Source of the DNA: Rhodobacterales bacterium | Lineage (GTDB): Bacteria; Pseudomonadota; Alphaproteobacteria; Rhodobacterales; Rhodobacteraceae | NCBI GenBank assembly: GCA_009992615.1 | Contig: JAACVA010000230.1 | Span: 1-7,604, forward strand | Direction of reading: 5' to 3' | DNA length: 7,604 bases | In this document: one piece after another, positions 1-6,249 of the stretch | Position numbering within the stretch: position 1 is the stretch's first letter | Layout: every line of letters begins with the position of its first letter | Notes under the pieces: model-generated | Databases searched by the model: none | Told to the model about the DNA's origin: nothing | What the model saw: the letters and a program-made list of their open reading frames with translations, nothing else | Position numbers and translations under genes: made by a program

Positions 1-297
1 CACCAGAGGTAGGGTAATGGCATCGCGGGCGCGGTCAAACGCACCATGGGCTTCGGTCGCCGCTTCGCCATATTCCTCGGGGTGCACATTGGGGCGGCCG
101 CCGGTCAACAGAAACCCGTCACAGGCCGCCAGCAAATCAGGCAGCGAGACCAGCCGCGGATCGGCCGGGATCAGCAGGGGCAAGGCGCCCGAAACGGTGG
201 CAATCGCCTCGGAGTTCATCAACCCCCCGGCGGTGACAGGATATTGATCGTTCAAAAGATTCTGGTTGCCGATGATTCCGACAATGGGGCGCTTCAT
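1..297 (-). CDS. C26/PuuD-family gamma-glutamyl hydrolase-like protein, N-terminal part (cut by window edge)
   Basis: Reading the minus strand from an ATG at 297 gives 99 codons with no stop to the window edge, so the 3' part lies outside. The protein begins MKRPIVGIIGNQ, the short beta-strand opening of class I glutamine-amidotransferase-like folds. Around residues 62-77 it reads FLLTGGRPNVHPEEYG, which matches the TGG-x-NV-x-P-x-x-Y signature of the peptidase C26/PuuD family. FDRARDAITLPLV at 87-99 matches that family's D-x-x-RD-x-x-x-LPL segment. Known members hydrolyse gamma-glutamyl amide bonds, for example gamma-glutamyl-GABA in putrescine breakdown. The catalytic Cys and His/Glu would lie beyond the edge, so activity and substrate cannot be judged. 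The gene points the same way as xseA, 127 bp downstream of its stop. An 8-bp inverted repeat ends 3 nt before the start codon, and no strong Shine-Dalgarno is visible. Family assignment is fairly sure; the exact substrate is not. Confidence 0.85.
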   Translation of the reverse strand, partial: MKRPIVGIIGNQNLLNDQYPVTAGGLMNSEAIATVSGALPLLIPADPRLVSLPDLLAACDGFLLTGGRPNVHPEEYGEAATEAHGAFDRARDAITLPLV

Positions 298-424
298 GAT
301 GCTGTATCCCGGTTGCTGTTGGGTGAGAGATACAGCGTTTCCACACCACCGCCAACCGACAGGATAACGGCCTGCGCCGTTTGTGACGGCATTTGATTGG
401 ATTTTGGGCAAATCACAGGCAGGA
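298..424. promoter_or_regulatory. Intergenic region between xseA and the C26-family gene
   Basis: This 127-bp gap lies between the xseA stop and the start of the amidotransferase-like gene, both on the minus strand. It holds an 8-bp perfect inverted repeat (301-308 and 329-336) directly before the downstream start codon. It also holds a small hairpin with a 5-bp stem, GCCGT/ACGGC, at 376-390. That hairpin lacks a T-run on the minus strand, so it is a poor candidate for an xseA terminator. I see no clear sigma-70 promoter and no small gene. The downstream gene could be co-transcribed with xseA or have its own promoter here. Confidence 0.4.
301..336 (-). repeat. 8-bp inverted repeat (GCTGTATC / GATACAGC) at the C26-gene start
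   Basis: The arms at 301-308 and 329-336 are perfectly complementary with 20 nt between them. On the coding (minus) strand the second arm ends 3 nt before the ATG at 297. It could be an operator for a dimeric repressor or an RNA hairpin next to the ribosome-binding region. The repeat is seen directly; either role is inference. Confidence 0.5.
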
Positions 425-1978
425 TCACAACAATTCACCCTGTTCCGGCGGCGCCTTGGGCGGATTACGTCGCTTCGGCACGGTAACGGGACGATCAAGG
501 TCAAGCCGACCATCGGCAAATTCAACGCTCAGCGCGCCGGCCTTGCGCGCCGCTGCACGGGTGGTAACAACATTGTCCCCGCTGCGCACGACGGCATAGC
601 CGCGTTTCAGGGTCTGCTTGTACCCCAGTGTCTGGCGCAGCCGTTCCAGCGTATCGAGCCTTTGGGTGGCCAGGATCAGACGTTCCGTCTGAGCGCGCGC
701 CAGGCGCTGGGTCAGGCGGTCAAGATCGCGCTGACCCATGACAATGGCGCGGGCGATAGGCTGGGCTGACAGGCGCTTCGCCCTCTGGGTCAGCCTGTCC
801 CCCTGTCGTTCGATCGCGCGGGTCAGGCCCGGATCCAACCGCGCGCCAAGACTGGTCAGACGGGCGGTTTCCCCGGCAACGCGCAGCGCCAGGGTGCGCG
901 GGCGCAGCACCGCCGCAGCCTCGGTCAGGCGGGCGCGCTGCGATCCGGTGCGCTGGGTCAAAGCGGCGGGCAGGCGGGCGCTGGCCATGTCCAGACGCTG
1001 CCGCGCCGGGGCCAGCAGGGTGTCGAGCCGGGGCAAGGCGCGGGCCAGATCGCGCAGCCGCTGGCCCCGTTGCGCCAGCATCCGCCCCGACGCGCCGGTC
1101 ATCCGCGCCCCCTGCCCCGTGACCCAGGCCAGAAGATCGGCGCGCACCGGCACGGCCAGTTCGGCGGCGGCGGTGGGGGTTGGCGCGCGCTTGTCGGACA
1201 CGAAATCAATCAGCGTCGTATCTGTCTCATGACCCACGGCCGAGATCAGTGGAATCGCACTTTCCGCCGCCGCCCGCGCGACGATTTCTTCGTTGAAGCC
1301 CCACAGATCCTCGATGCTGCCGCCGCCGCGCGCCACGATAATCAGATCAGGGCGCGCTATGGCACCGCCGGGGACCAAGGCGTTGAATCCGCGAATCGCC
1401 CGCGCCACCTGCGGCGCACACTCCTTGCCCTGCACCGCCACGGGCCAGACCAGCACATGACGCGGAAACCGTTCGCGCAAGCGGTGCAGGATGTCACGGA
1501 TCACGGCACCCGAAGGCGAGGTGACAACGCCGATAACCTGCGGCAGATAGGGCAGCGGGCGCTTGCGTTCGGCGGCGAACAGCCCTTCGGACTCAAGCAG
1601 TTTCTTGCGCTTTTCCAGCATCGCCATCAACGCGCCCACCCCGGCGGGGCGCAGATCATCCACCGTCAGCTGGTATTTGCTTTGCGACCCGAAGGTGGTC
1701 AGCTGACCGGTGGCGACAACCTCCATCCCTTCTTCGGGCAGGGTGGACAGGGCACCCACCTGGCCTTTCCAGGCAACCGAGGCCAGAACGCTGCGGTCGT
1801 CCTTGATGTCGAAATACAGATGCCCCGAGCGGGCGGTGAACACGCGCCCCACCTCGCCACGCACCCGCACGCGGCCGAATTCGCCCTCGATCACCCGTTT
1901 GATGGCGCCCGAAATCTCGGTCACGGTGTATTCGTGGCTGTTTTCGCCCGGGGCGGGATCGTCGATCAGATCAGACAT
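425..1978 (-). CDS. xseA: Exodeoxyribonuclease VII large subunit
   Basis: This 517-aa protein is the large subunit of exonuclease VII, the cytoplasmic nuclease that with XseB degrades single-stranded DNA from both ends during repair. Residues about 17-113 form the N-terminal OB-fold (YTVTEISGAIKRVIE, then SGHLYFDIKD). The catalytic core follows with VVTSPSGAVIRDILHR at 151-166, the glycine-rich IIVARGGGSIEDLWGFNEE at 213-231, and ISAVGHETDTTLIDFVSDKRAP at 245-266. Residues about 280-445 are Arg/Leu/Gln-rich and helical, as expected for the long coiled-coil that binds XseB. The conserved LKRGYAVVR lies at 457-465, and the tail is basic and proline-rich. It is longer than the E. coli protein (456 aa), mostly in the coiled-coil and tail. 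The ATG at 1978 leaves a short leader before the OB-fold, with a modest AAGG upstream. xseB is not next to it in the window. It is divergent from purD. Confidence 0.97.
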   Translation of the reverse strand: MSDLIDDPAPGENSHEYTVTEISGAIKRVIEGEFGRVRVRGEVGRVFTARSGHLYFDIKDDRSVLASVAWKGQVGALSTLPEEGMEVVATGQLTTFGSQSKYQLTVDDLRPAGVGALMAMLEKRKKLLESEGLFAAERKRPLPYLPQVIGVVTSPSGAVIRDILHRLRERFPRHVLVWPVAVQGKECAPQVARAIRGFNALVPGGAIARPDLIIVARGGGSIEDLWGFNEEIVARAAAESAIPLISAVGHETDTTLIDFVSDKRAPTPTAAAELAVPVRADLLAWVTGQGARMTGASGRMLAQRGQRLRDLARALPRLDTLLAPARQRLDMASARLPAALTQRTGSQRARLTEAAAVLRPRTLALRVAGETARLTSLGARLDPGLTRAIERQGDRLTQRAKRLSAQPIARAIVMGQRDLDRLTQRLARAQTERLILATQRLDTLERLRQTLGYKQTLKRGYAVVRSGDNVVTTRAAARKAGALSVEFADGRLDLDRPVTVPKRRNPPKAPPEQGELL

Positions 1979-2047
1979 GGCACGGCCTTGTGATGGATGT
2001 CAGACCATCTTAGAACGCCCGCAGGCCAAGGGAAAGCGAGGCGCGAC
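1979..2047. promoter_or_regulatory. Divergent xseA/purD promoter region
   Basis: Only 69 bp separate the two start codons, so both promoters must overlap here or lie within the genes. For purD a plausible sigma-70 match is TTGTGA (1988-1993), a 17-bp spacer, and TAGAAC (2011-2016), placing the transcript start near 2023. For xseA, TAAGAT on the minus strand (2007-2012) could be a -10 element with a weak TTTCCC -35 at 2030-2035. The two candidate -10 boxes overlap by two bases, which would make the promoters compete. The hexamers are imperfect matches, so this is inference. The purD Shine-Dalgarno GAGG is at 2038-2041. Confidence 0.4.
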
Positions 2048-3313
2048 ATGAACATCCTCATTCTGGGCGGCGGTGGGCGCGAACATGCCATCGCCTGGGC
2101 CGTGATGCAAAACCCCAAATGCGACCGCCTGTTCGTGGCACCCGGCAACGCGGGCATCGCGCAGATCGCCGAATGCGCCGCGTTGAACATCACCGACGGC
2201 GCGGCCGTGGTGCAGTTTGCCGAGGAAAACGCGGTGGATTTTGTGATCATCGGCCCCGAAGCGCCTTTGGCCGCCGGGGTGGCCGATGATCTGCGCGGCG
2301 CCGGTTTATTGGTGTTCGGGCCGGGGCGCGACGCGGCGCGGCTGGAAGCCTCAAAGCGGTTCACCAAGGAGGTCTGCGATGCCGCCGGCGCGCCAACCGC
2401 AGCCTGGGCGCGGTTTGCCGCACCCGACCCGGCGCGCGATTACATCCGTGCCCAAGGCGCCCCCATCGTCGTCAAGGCCGACGGTCTGGCCGCAGGCAAG
2501 GGCGTGGTCGTCGCGATGGACGAGGCGGCAGCGCTGACCGCAGTGGACGAGATGTTTGGCGGCGCCTTCGGTGCGGCGGGGGCCGAGGTGGTGATCGAAG
2601 AATTCATGGAGGGCGAAGAAGCATCGTTCTTTGTGCTGTGTGACGGTGAAACTGCTCTGCCCCTCGGCAGCGCCCAGGATCACAAACGCGCGGGCGAAGG
2701 CGACACCGGGCCAAACACCGGCGGCATGGGCGCCTATTCCCCCGCCCCGGTGATGACCGATGCGGTGACCGAGGCCACCATGGCGCAGATCGTGCGCCCC
2801 ACCCTGGCCGAAATGGTGCGCCGGGGCACGCCGTTTCAGGGGGTGCTGTTCGTCGGGTTGATGATCGCAGACGGTCGGCCGCGTCTGGTGGAATACAACG
2901 TGCGCTTTGGTGACCCGGAATGTCAGTGCCTGATGATGCGTCTGGGGGCGCAGGTGCTTGACCTGCTGCTGGCCTGCGCTGGCGGGCGGTTGGCCGAGGC
3001 GCGGGTGAACTGGGCCGACGACCACGCGATGTGTGTCGTGATGGCCGCGCGGGGCTATCCCGGAGCCTATGTCAAGGGCGATGCGATCGGCGGGCTGGAC
3101 CATCTGCGCGACAACAGTTTCGCGGTGATGTTCCACGCCGGCACGGCGCGCAAGGACTGCACGGTTGTGGCCAATGGCGGGCGCGTGCTGGGCGCAACGG
3201 CGCGCGGCACCACCCTGGCCGAGGCGCGGGACCGCGCCTATGGTCTGGTGGATGGCGTGGATTGGCCCGGCGGGTTTTGTCGGCGCGACATCGGGTGGCG
3301 CGCTCTGGGCTGA
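2048..3313 (+). CDS. purD: Phosphoribosylamine-glycine ligase (GAR synthetase)
   Basis: PurD (421 aa) joins 5-phosphoribosylamine to glycine using ATP, the second step of de novo purine synthesis in the cytoplasm. The N-domain starts MNILILGGGGREHAIAW, the family signature. APGNAG follows at 31-36 and VIIGPEAPL at 66-74. The ATP-grasp domain holds VVKADGLAAGKGVVVA at 141-156, EEFMEGEEASFF at 184-195, QDHKRAGEGDTGPNTGGMGA at 210-229, and the metal/nucleotide-binding EYNVRFGDPECQ at 282-293. The C-terminal domain includes VVMAARGYPG at 330-339 and NGGRVLGATARG at 376-387. Length is close to the E. coli enzyme (429 aa). An in-frame ATG at 1997 would add 17 unrelated residues and lies upstream of the likely transcript start. 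The ATG at 2048 has GAGG six bases upstream and begins exactly at the conserved domain, so I chose it. No other purine gene adjoins it. Confidence 0.97.
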   Translation: MNILILGGGGREHAIAWAVMQNPKCDRLFVAPGNAGIAQIAECAALNITDGAAVVQFAEENAVDFVIIGPEAPLAAGVADDLRGAGLLVFGPGRDAARLEASKRFTKEVCDAAGAPTAAWARFAAPDPARDYIRAQGAPIVVKADGLAAGKGVVVAMDEAAALTAVDEMFGGAFGAAGAEVVIEEFMEGEEASFFVLCDGETALPLGSAQDHKRAGEGDTGPNTGGMGAYSPAPVMTDAVTEATMAQIVRPTLAEMVRRGTPFQGVLFVGLMIADGRPRLVEYNVRFGDPECQCLMMRLGAQVLDLLLACAGGRLAEARVNWADDHAMCVVMAARGYPGAYVKGDAIGGLDHLRDNSFAVMFHAGTARKDCTVVANGGRVLGATARGTTLAEARDRAYGLVDGVDWPGGFCRRDIGWRALG

Positions 3314-3512
3314 ATCGCCGGAATTTTGAGTATTTTTGGCAAGAAGAAATCAGCCGCGGCGCGAAGTTGTTCGGTGGATCGCACCGTCTGTGTTTGATTG
3401 CCGGTCAGCACCCCGGGTGCAGGAACCGGGGCGCGCCGTTCTGGAGCGTGTTGCGCTCAGCTGAAGTTATCGGCTCACCCAGCTGAACAAGATAGGGTTT
3501 GCGCAGTACACT
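3314..3512. other. Non-coding interval between convergent purD and ferredoxin gene
   Basis: This 199-bp stretch between two stop codons shows no credible gene. It begins with an AT-rich stretch around 3321-3350 containing GAGTATTTTTGGCAAGA, which resembles a sequence I recall seeing after genes in Rhodobacterales. It also holds a short hairpin, GCACC-ccg-GGTGC, at 3408-3420, an 8-bp GGCGCGCC palindrome at 3430-3437, and two CAGCTGAA copies at 3458-3465 and 3480-3487. No canonical hairpin plus T-run terminator is visible for either gene. Confidence 0.4.
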
Positions 3513-3836
3513 CTATATCTGTTTTTCCGGCATCTGCACGACCAGACCATCAAACGCGTCGGTCACCTTCAGCTGGCAGGTCAGACGCGAGCGTACCGGA
3601 TCGGGTTTGTAGGCGAAATCCAGCATGTCTTCTTCCATGCTGTCTTTATGCGGCAGCTTTGCCACCCAATCGGGGTGAACATATACATGGCAGGTAGAAC
3701 AGGCACAGGCACCGCCGCAATCGGCCTCGATCCCGGGGATGCCGTTGTCGCGCGCGCCTTCCATCACCGTCAGGCCGGTGGGCACCTCGACCACATGTTC
3801 GGTACCACCATATTCGATATAGGTAATCTTTGCCAT
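3513..3836 (-). CDS. fdxE: [2Fe-2S] ferredoxin, adrenodoxin type, ferredoxin VI-like
   Basis: This 107-aa soluble electron carrier belongs to the adrenodoxin-like [2Fe-2S] ferredoxins. From MAKITYIEYGGTEHVVEV to the terminal LVVQMPEKQI it follows R. capsulatus ferredoxin VI (FdVI, gene fdxE) closely as I remember it. The cluster ligands are Cys40, Cys46, Cys49 and Cys87 in the pattern C-x5-C-x2-C...C, within ADCGGACACSTCH (38-50) and SRLTCQ (83-88). Cys44 is extra but common in this group. Acidic residues in the segment about 67-73 (SMEEDML) match the partner-binding region of adrenodoxins. A longer reading frame starts at 3860, but its eight extra residues have no family support. The ATG at 3836 gives the known N-terminus and has AGGA just upstream. 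FdVI is reported to be essential in R. capsulatus, and related proteins serve iron-sulfur assembly or P450 systems. No redox partner gene is adjacent, so the partner here is unknown. Confidence 0.93.
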   Translation of the reverse strand: MAKITYIEYGGTEHVVEVPTGLTVMEGARDNGIPGIEADCGGACACSTCHVYVHPDWVAKLPHKDSMEEDMLDFAYKPDPVRSRLTCQLKVTDAFDGLVVQMPEKQI

Positions 3837-3997
3837 TTGTCCTGTCTTCCTTCGCAGCATGTTTCCCTGTTCCTAGTCGCGCCGTCGCGTCTATGCCAGT
3901 GTCAATTGCGCCGCAGTGGCGCGGTGGACAAGTCTCTTTTCCGAGGCAGCTGTTTGCGCTAGGATCATCCGACGTGTCCCGCCAGAGGCCGAGCAGC
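3837..3997. promoter_or_regulatory. Divergent upstream region of ferredoxin and lipoprotein genes
   Basis: This 161-bp region between two outward-facing genes should carry both promoters. On the minus strand there is an exact TTGACA at 3900-3905, but no good -10 box sits 16-18 bp from it. On the plus strand TAGGAT at 3960-3965 is a possible -10 for the lipoprotein gene without a convincing -35. A GCGCC-gcagt-GGCGC hairpin lies at 3908-3922. The lipoprotein gene has AGAGG at 3984-3988, nine bases before its ATG. The promoter function follows from gene layout; the individual boxes are weak. Confidence 0.35.
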
Positions 3998-4549
3998 ATG
4001 AGACCCGACCGAATTTCACCGGCCTTGCGCCCGGTCTGCCTGTTTCTTGTCCTGATCGGATGTGGCCCCATGGTGGCCCCCGATGTGAAGCGGTTTCTGG
4101 AACCCGAACTTTCAGTCAGCGACCGCCCGCCCGACGCGGCCCCCGGCGCCTGCTACAGTCGCGACATGACCCCGGCAATCATCGAAACCATCACCGAACA
4201 ACAGGTCGTGCAACCGCCCGAAATCGCCGATGACGGCACAGTTCTGACTCCGGGGGCCTACCGCACCGTGACCGAGGCGCGCATCGTGCAAGACCGGCGC
4301 GACATCTGGTTCGAAACGCTGTGCCCCGCCGACATGACGCCACAGTTCATCGCCAGCCTGCAACGTGCGCTGGCCGCGCGGGGCTTGTATGAAGACGCAA
4401 TCACTGCCGAGATGAACATTGAAACACAGCTTGCGATCCGCCGCTTTCAAAGGCCCGAAGGGCTGCACAGCGCGGTTCTGTCGGTTGCGGCCGCCAAGCG
4501 GCTGGGCCTGGCTGTCTATGACCGTGCCGAAGCCGTCGCGCGACGCTGA
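3998..4549 (+). CDS. Putative lipoprotein with C-terminal peptidoglycan-binding-like domain
   Basis: This 183-aa protein of unknown function is probably anchored in the envelope. The ATG at 3998 gives a lipoprotein signal peptide: arginines at 2, 5 and 11, the hydrophobic run VCLFLVLI at 13-20, and a lipobox L19-I20-G21-C22, with lipidation expected on Cys22. A frame open from 3830 would bury this signal inside the protein, so I reject the longer start. The middle region has no motif I can name. Residues about 116-174 (FIASLQRALAARGLYEDAIT, then ETQLAIRRFQR) resemble a peptidoglycan_binding_1 repeat, with the L-Q-x-x-L and A-x-x-x-F-Q pattern. Two similar segments stand out: Cys52-YSR-DMTP and Cys109-PA-DMTP. 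The two cysteines could form a disulfide in the periplasm. Similar proteins occur, I believe, in other Rhodobacterales. No operon partner is seen, and a strong terminator follows 10 bp after the stop. Confidence 0.8.
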   Translation: MRPDRISPALRPVCLFLVLIGCGPMVAPDVKRFLEPELSVSDRPPDAAPGACYSRDMTPAIIETITEQQVVQPPEIADDGTVLTPGAYRTVTEARIVQDRRDIWFETLCPADMTPQFIASLQRALAARGLYEDAITAEMNIETQLAIRRFQRPEGLHSAVLSVAAAKRLGLAVYDRAEAVARR

Positions 4550-4559
4550 TTGATCAGCA

Positions 4560-4586
4560 AAAAGGCGCCCGGTGAGGGCGCCTTTT
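4560..4586. terminator. Bidirectional intrinsic terminator
   Basis: An 11-bp perfect stem (4560-4570 with 4576-4586, AAAAGGCGCCC pairing with GGGCGCCTTTT) encloses a 5-nt loop GGTGA. The GC-rich core is flanked by A-tracts on the left and T-tracts on the right, so a U-run follows the hairpin in either direction (4 T on plus, 5 on minus). It begins 10 nt after the lipoprotein stop and 26 nt past the degP stop on the minus strand. It therefore fits as a shared terminator for the two convergent units. Confidence 0.92.
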
Positions 4587-4612
4587 CAGAGTAGAACGTT
4601 GCGTGGGCCGGA

Positions 4613-6085
4613 TCATTCCAGCGACAGTGCGACGAACCTCGGCTCGCCCGCGCGACGCACCAGCAGCAACAACGATTTGCGCCCGGCATCCCGCGCTTCG
4701 GCGATACGATCGTCAAGGTCAGCCGTGCTGGTGATCTTGCGCTGGCCGGCTTCGGTCAGGATGTCACCGGCGCGGATGTTCTTCTCATAGGCTTCGCTGT
4801 CTTCCGACACATCGGTCACCACCAGACCCGTGATCGCGGCGGTCAGGTCAAGTTCGCTGCGCATTTCATCTGTCAAGGTGGCCAGAGTCATGCCGAGAAC
4901 CTCGGAAATGGCAGGCGCGTCAGGCGCCGGGGTGACCGCAGCCGGCACGGCATTTTCGGCTTCTTCCCGGCGGCCCAGCGTGATGAGCAACGTCTCGGTT
5001 TTACCATCACGCAACACTATGACGCGCACGGCCTTGCCGACCTGAGTGTTGCCCACGGTGCGCACCAGACCCCGAGTGTCTGCGACGTCTTTGCCATCGA
5101 AAGACAGGATAACGTCACCCGACACCATTCCAGCCTCTTTCGCAGGCCCTTCGGGCACGTCGGTGACCATCGCGCCAGCAGCTTTTTCCAGGCCCATGGA
5201 TTCGGCAATGTCTGGCGTTACGTCCTGAATCCGCACACCCAGCCAGCCCCGGCGCGTTTCACCAAATTCCTTCAGCTGCGCCACGACCTTGGCCACAACA
5301 TTGGACGACATTGCAAAGCCAATGCCGATCGACCCGCCGTTGGGCGACAGGATCGCTGTGTTCACACCAACCACCTGACCGTCCATGTTGAACAGCGGCC
5401 CACCCGAGTTGCCCCGGTTGATCGCAGCGTCGGTCTGGAGATAGTCGTCATAGGTGCCGCTAAGGGCGCGGTTGCGCGCCGAAACGATGCCTGCTGAAAC
5501 CGAAAATCCCTGTCCCAGAGGGTTGCCCATGGCCATGACCCAATCGCCGGTGCGCATCACGTCGCTGTCGCCGAAGGACACGAACGGCAAGGGTTCATTT
5601 GCCTCAACCTTGAGCAGGGCGATGTCGGTGTTCGGGTCAGTGCCAACCAGAACAGCAGGCAGTTCGCGGCCCGAAAAGAATTCGATCAGGATCTCATCGG
5701 CGCCGTCGATAACATGGTTGTTTGTAACGACGAAGCCATCCTCGGAGATGACGAACCCTGACCCCAAGGCCTGACTGCGGCGGGGTCGATCCTGATTGCC
5801 GCCGCGATTGGTGCGGTCATTGAATTCACGAAAGAAATCTTCGAACGGCGATCCTTCCGGGACGATCGGGCCGGGGCCGGACCGGCTGGCCACCATTGTG
5901 GAGGTGGTGATGTTGACGACTGCGGGGCTGATCTGATCGGCCAGATCAGCAAAACTTTCCGGGGCGCCGCGCGCCTGTCCGGCGAGCGTTTGCGCCAAAA
6001 CCAGGGCCATGCCAAGCATCAGCGCCCAAAGGGCACGCAGCGGGCTGGGCGTGGTCTGTTGCAGCGTTCTTGTCTGTGATGTCAC
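4613..6085 (-). CDS. degP: Periplasmic serine endoprotease, DegP/HtrA (Do) family
   Basis: This 490-aa protein is an HtrA-type protease/chaperone that degrades misfolded envelope proteins. A hydrophobic signal segment spans about residues 17-35, with likely Sec cleavage near 38-40 (GQARGA). The trypsin-like domain carries the triad: His124 in TNNHVID, Asp154 in NTDIALLK and Ser227 in the GNSGGP motif. Two PDZ domains follow, at about 279-375 (RRGWLGVRIQDVTP, then GPAKEAGMVSGDVI) and 393-485 (GMTLATLTDEM, then GLVVTDVS and IRAGDILTE), joined by an Ala/Pro linker. The overall layout fits DegP, DegQ or MucD, which sequence alone cannot separate. The reading frame opens with TTG at 6100, but that codon lies in the strong Shine-Dalgarno GGAGGAG. 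GTG at 6085 is correctly spaced after it and gives a normal signal peptide, so I chose it. It lies 164 bp downstream of the DUF2065 gene on the same strand, so it may be both co-transcribed with hflKC and separately driven. Confidence 0.96.
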   Translation of the reverse strand: MTSQTRTLQQTTPSPLRALWALMLGMALVLAQTLAGQARGAPESFADLADQISPAVVNITTSTMVASRSGPGPIVPEGSPFEDFFREFNDRTNRGGNQDRPRRSQALGSGFVISEDGFVVTNNHVIDGADEILIEFFSGRELPAVLVGTDPNTDIALLKVEANEPLPFVSFGDSDVMRTGDWVMAMGNPLGQGFSVSAGIVSARNRALSGTYDDYLQTDAAINRGNSGGPLFNMDGQVVGVNTAILSPNGGSIGIGFAMSSNVVAKVVAQLKEFGETRRGWLGVRIQDVTPDIAESMGLEKAAGAMVTDVPEGPAKEAGMVSGDVILSFDGKDVADTRGLVRTVGNTQVGKAVRVIVLRDGKTETLLITLGRREEAENAVPAAVTPAPDAPAISEVLGMTLATLTDEMRSELDLTAAITGLVVTDVSEDSEAYEKNIRAGDILTEAGQRKITSTADLDDRIAEARDAGRKSLLLLVRRAGEPRFVALSLE

Positions 6086-6249
6086 GTTGTGCTCCTCCAA
6101 GCAAAGAGAGAGTGCCAGCAGTGCAGGAAACGCAGATCGTGCGCGCCCGACGCTGCTTAGCGTCTGGAATATTCAAATAGTGTGGGAAACGCGCAACGCA
6201 ATGCTCAGAACCGCACAGGTCAAGCGTATGTGATCGCGCGATCCGTTTT
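6086..6249 (-). promoter_or_regulatory. degP upstream region and 5' leader
   Basis: This 164-bp gap separates the DUF2065 stop from the degP start. Reading on the minus strand, TTGCGC (6191-6196), a 17-bp spacer and AATATT (6168-6173) form a weak promoter candidate. A better -35-like TTGACC (6218-6223) has no good partner. Just downstream of the AATATT box is a hairpin with a 6-bp stem, GACGCT/AGCGTC, and 4-nt loop (6149-6164). A perfect 12-bp palindrome, GATCGCGCGATC, lies at 6232-6243. The strong GGAGGAG ribosome site is at 6092-6098. The size and content suggest a degP-specific promoter, possibly stress-responsive, but no sigma-E or sigma-32 consensus is clear. Confidence 0.4.

Noticed and set aside
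137..355. 72-codon minus-strand frame overlapping the C26-family gene start
   Set aside because: The frame starting at 297 encodes clear C26/PuuD motifs, so this one is a shifted shadow. It also does not resemble a small DUF2093-type protein, which I looked for next to xseA.
1070..1993. 307-codon plus-strand open frame antisense to xseA
   Set aside because: It is rich in His, Arg, Gly and Gln without any recognisable motif, as expected for the shadow of a high-GC gene, and xseA on the other strand is certain.
2351..3136. 261-codon minus-strand open frame antisense to purD
   Set aside because: His/Gly/Arg-rich shadow composition with no domain, fully inside the conserved purD gene.
3398..3697. 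99-codon plus-strand frame running from the purD-ferredoxin gap into the ferredoxin gene
   Set aside because: No ribosome site or motif, and most of it is antisense to a well-supported ferredoxin.
3646..4071. 141-codon minus-strand frame overlapping ferredoxin in another phase
   Set aside because: It covers the ferredoxin cluster region in the wrong frame and crosses the lipoprotein signal sequence; no motif supports it.
6232..6248. GATCGCGCGATC palindrome followed by a T-run on the plus strand as a terminator
   Set aside because: No plus-strand gene ends there, the palindrome leaves no loop, and on the minus strand, where the genes lie, the T-run becomes an upstream A-run.
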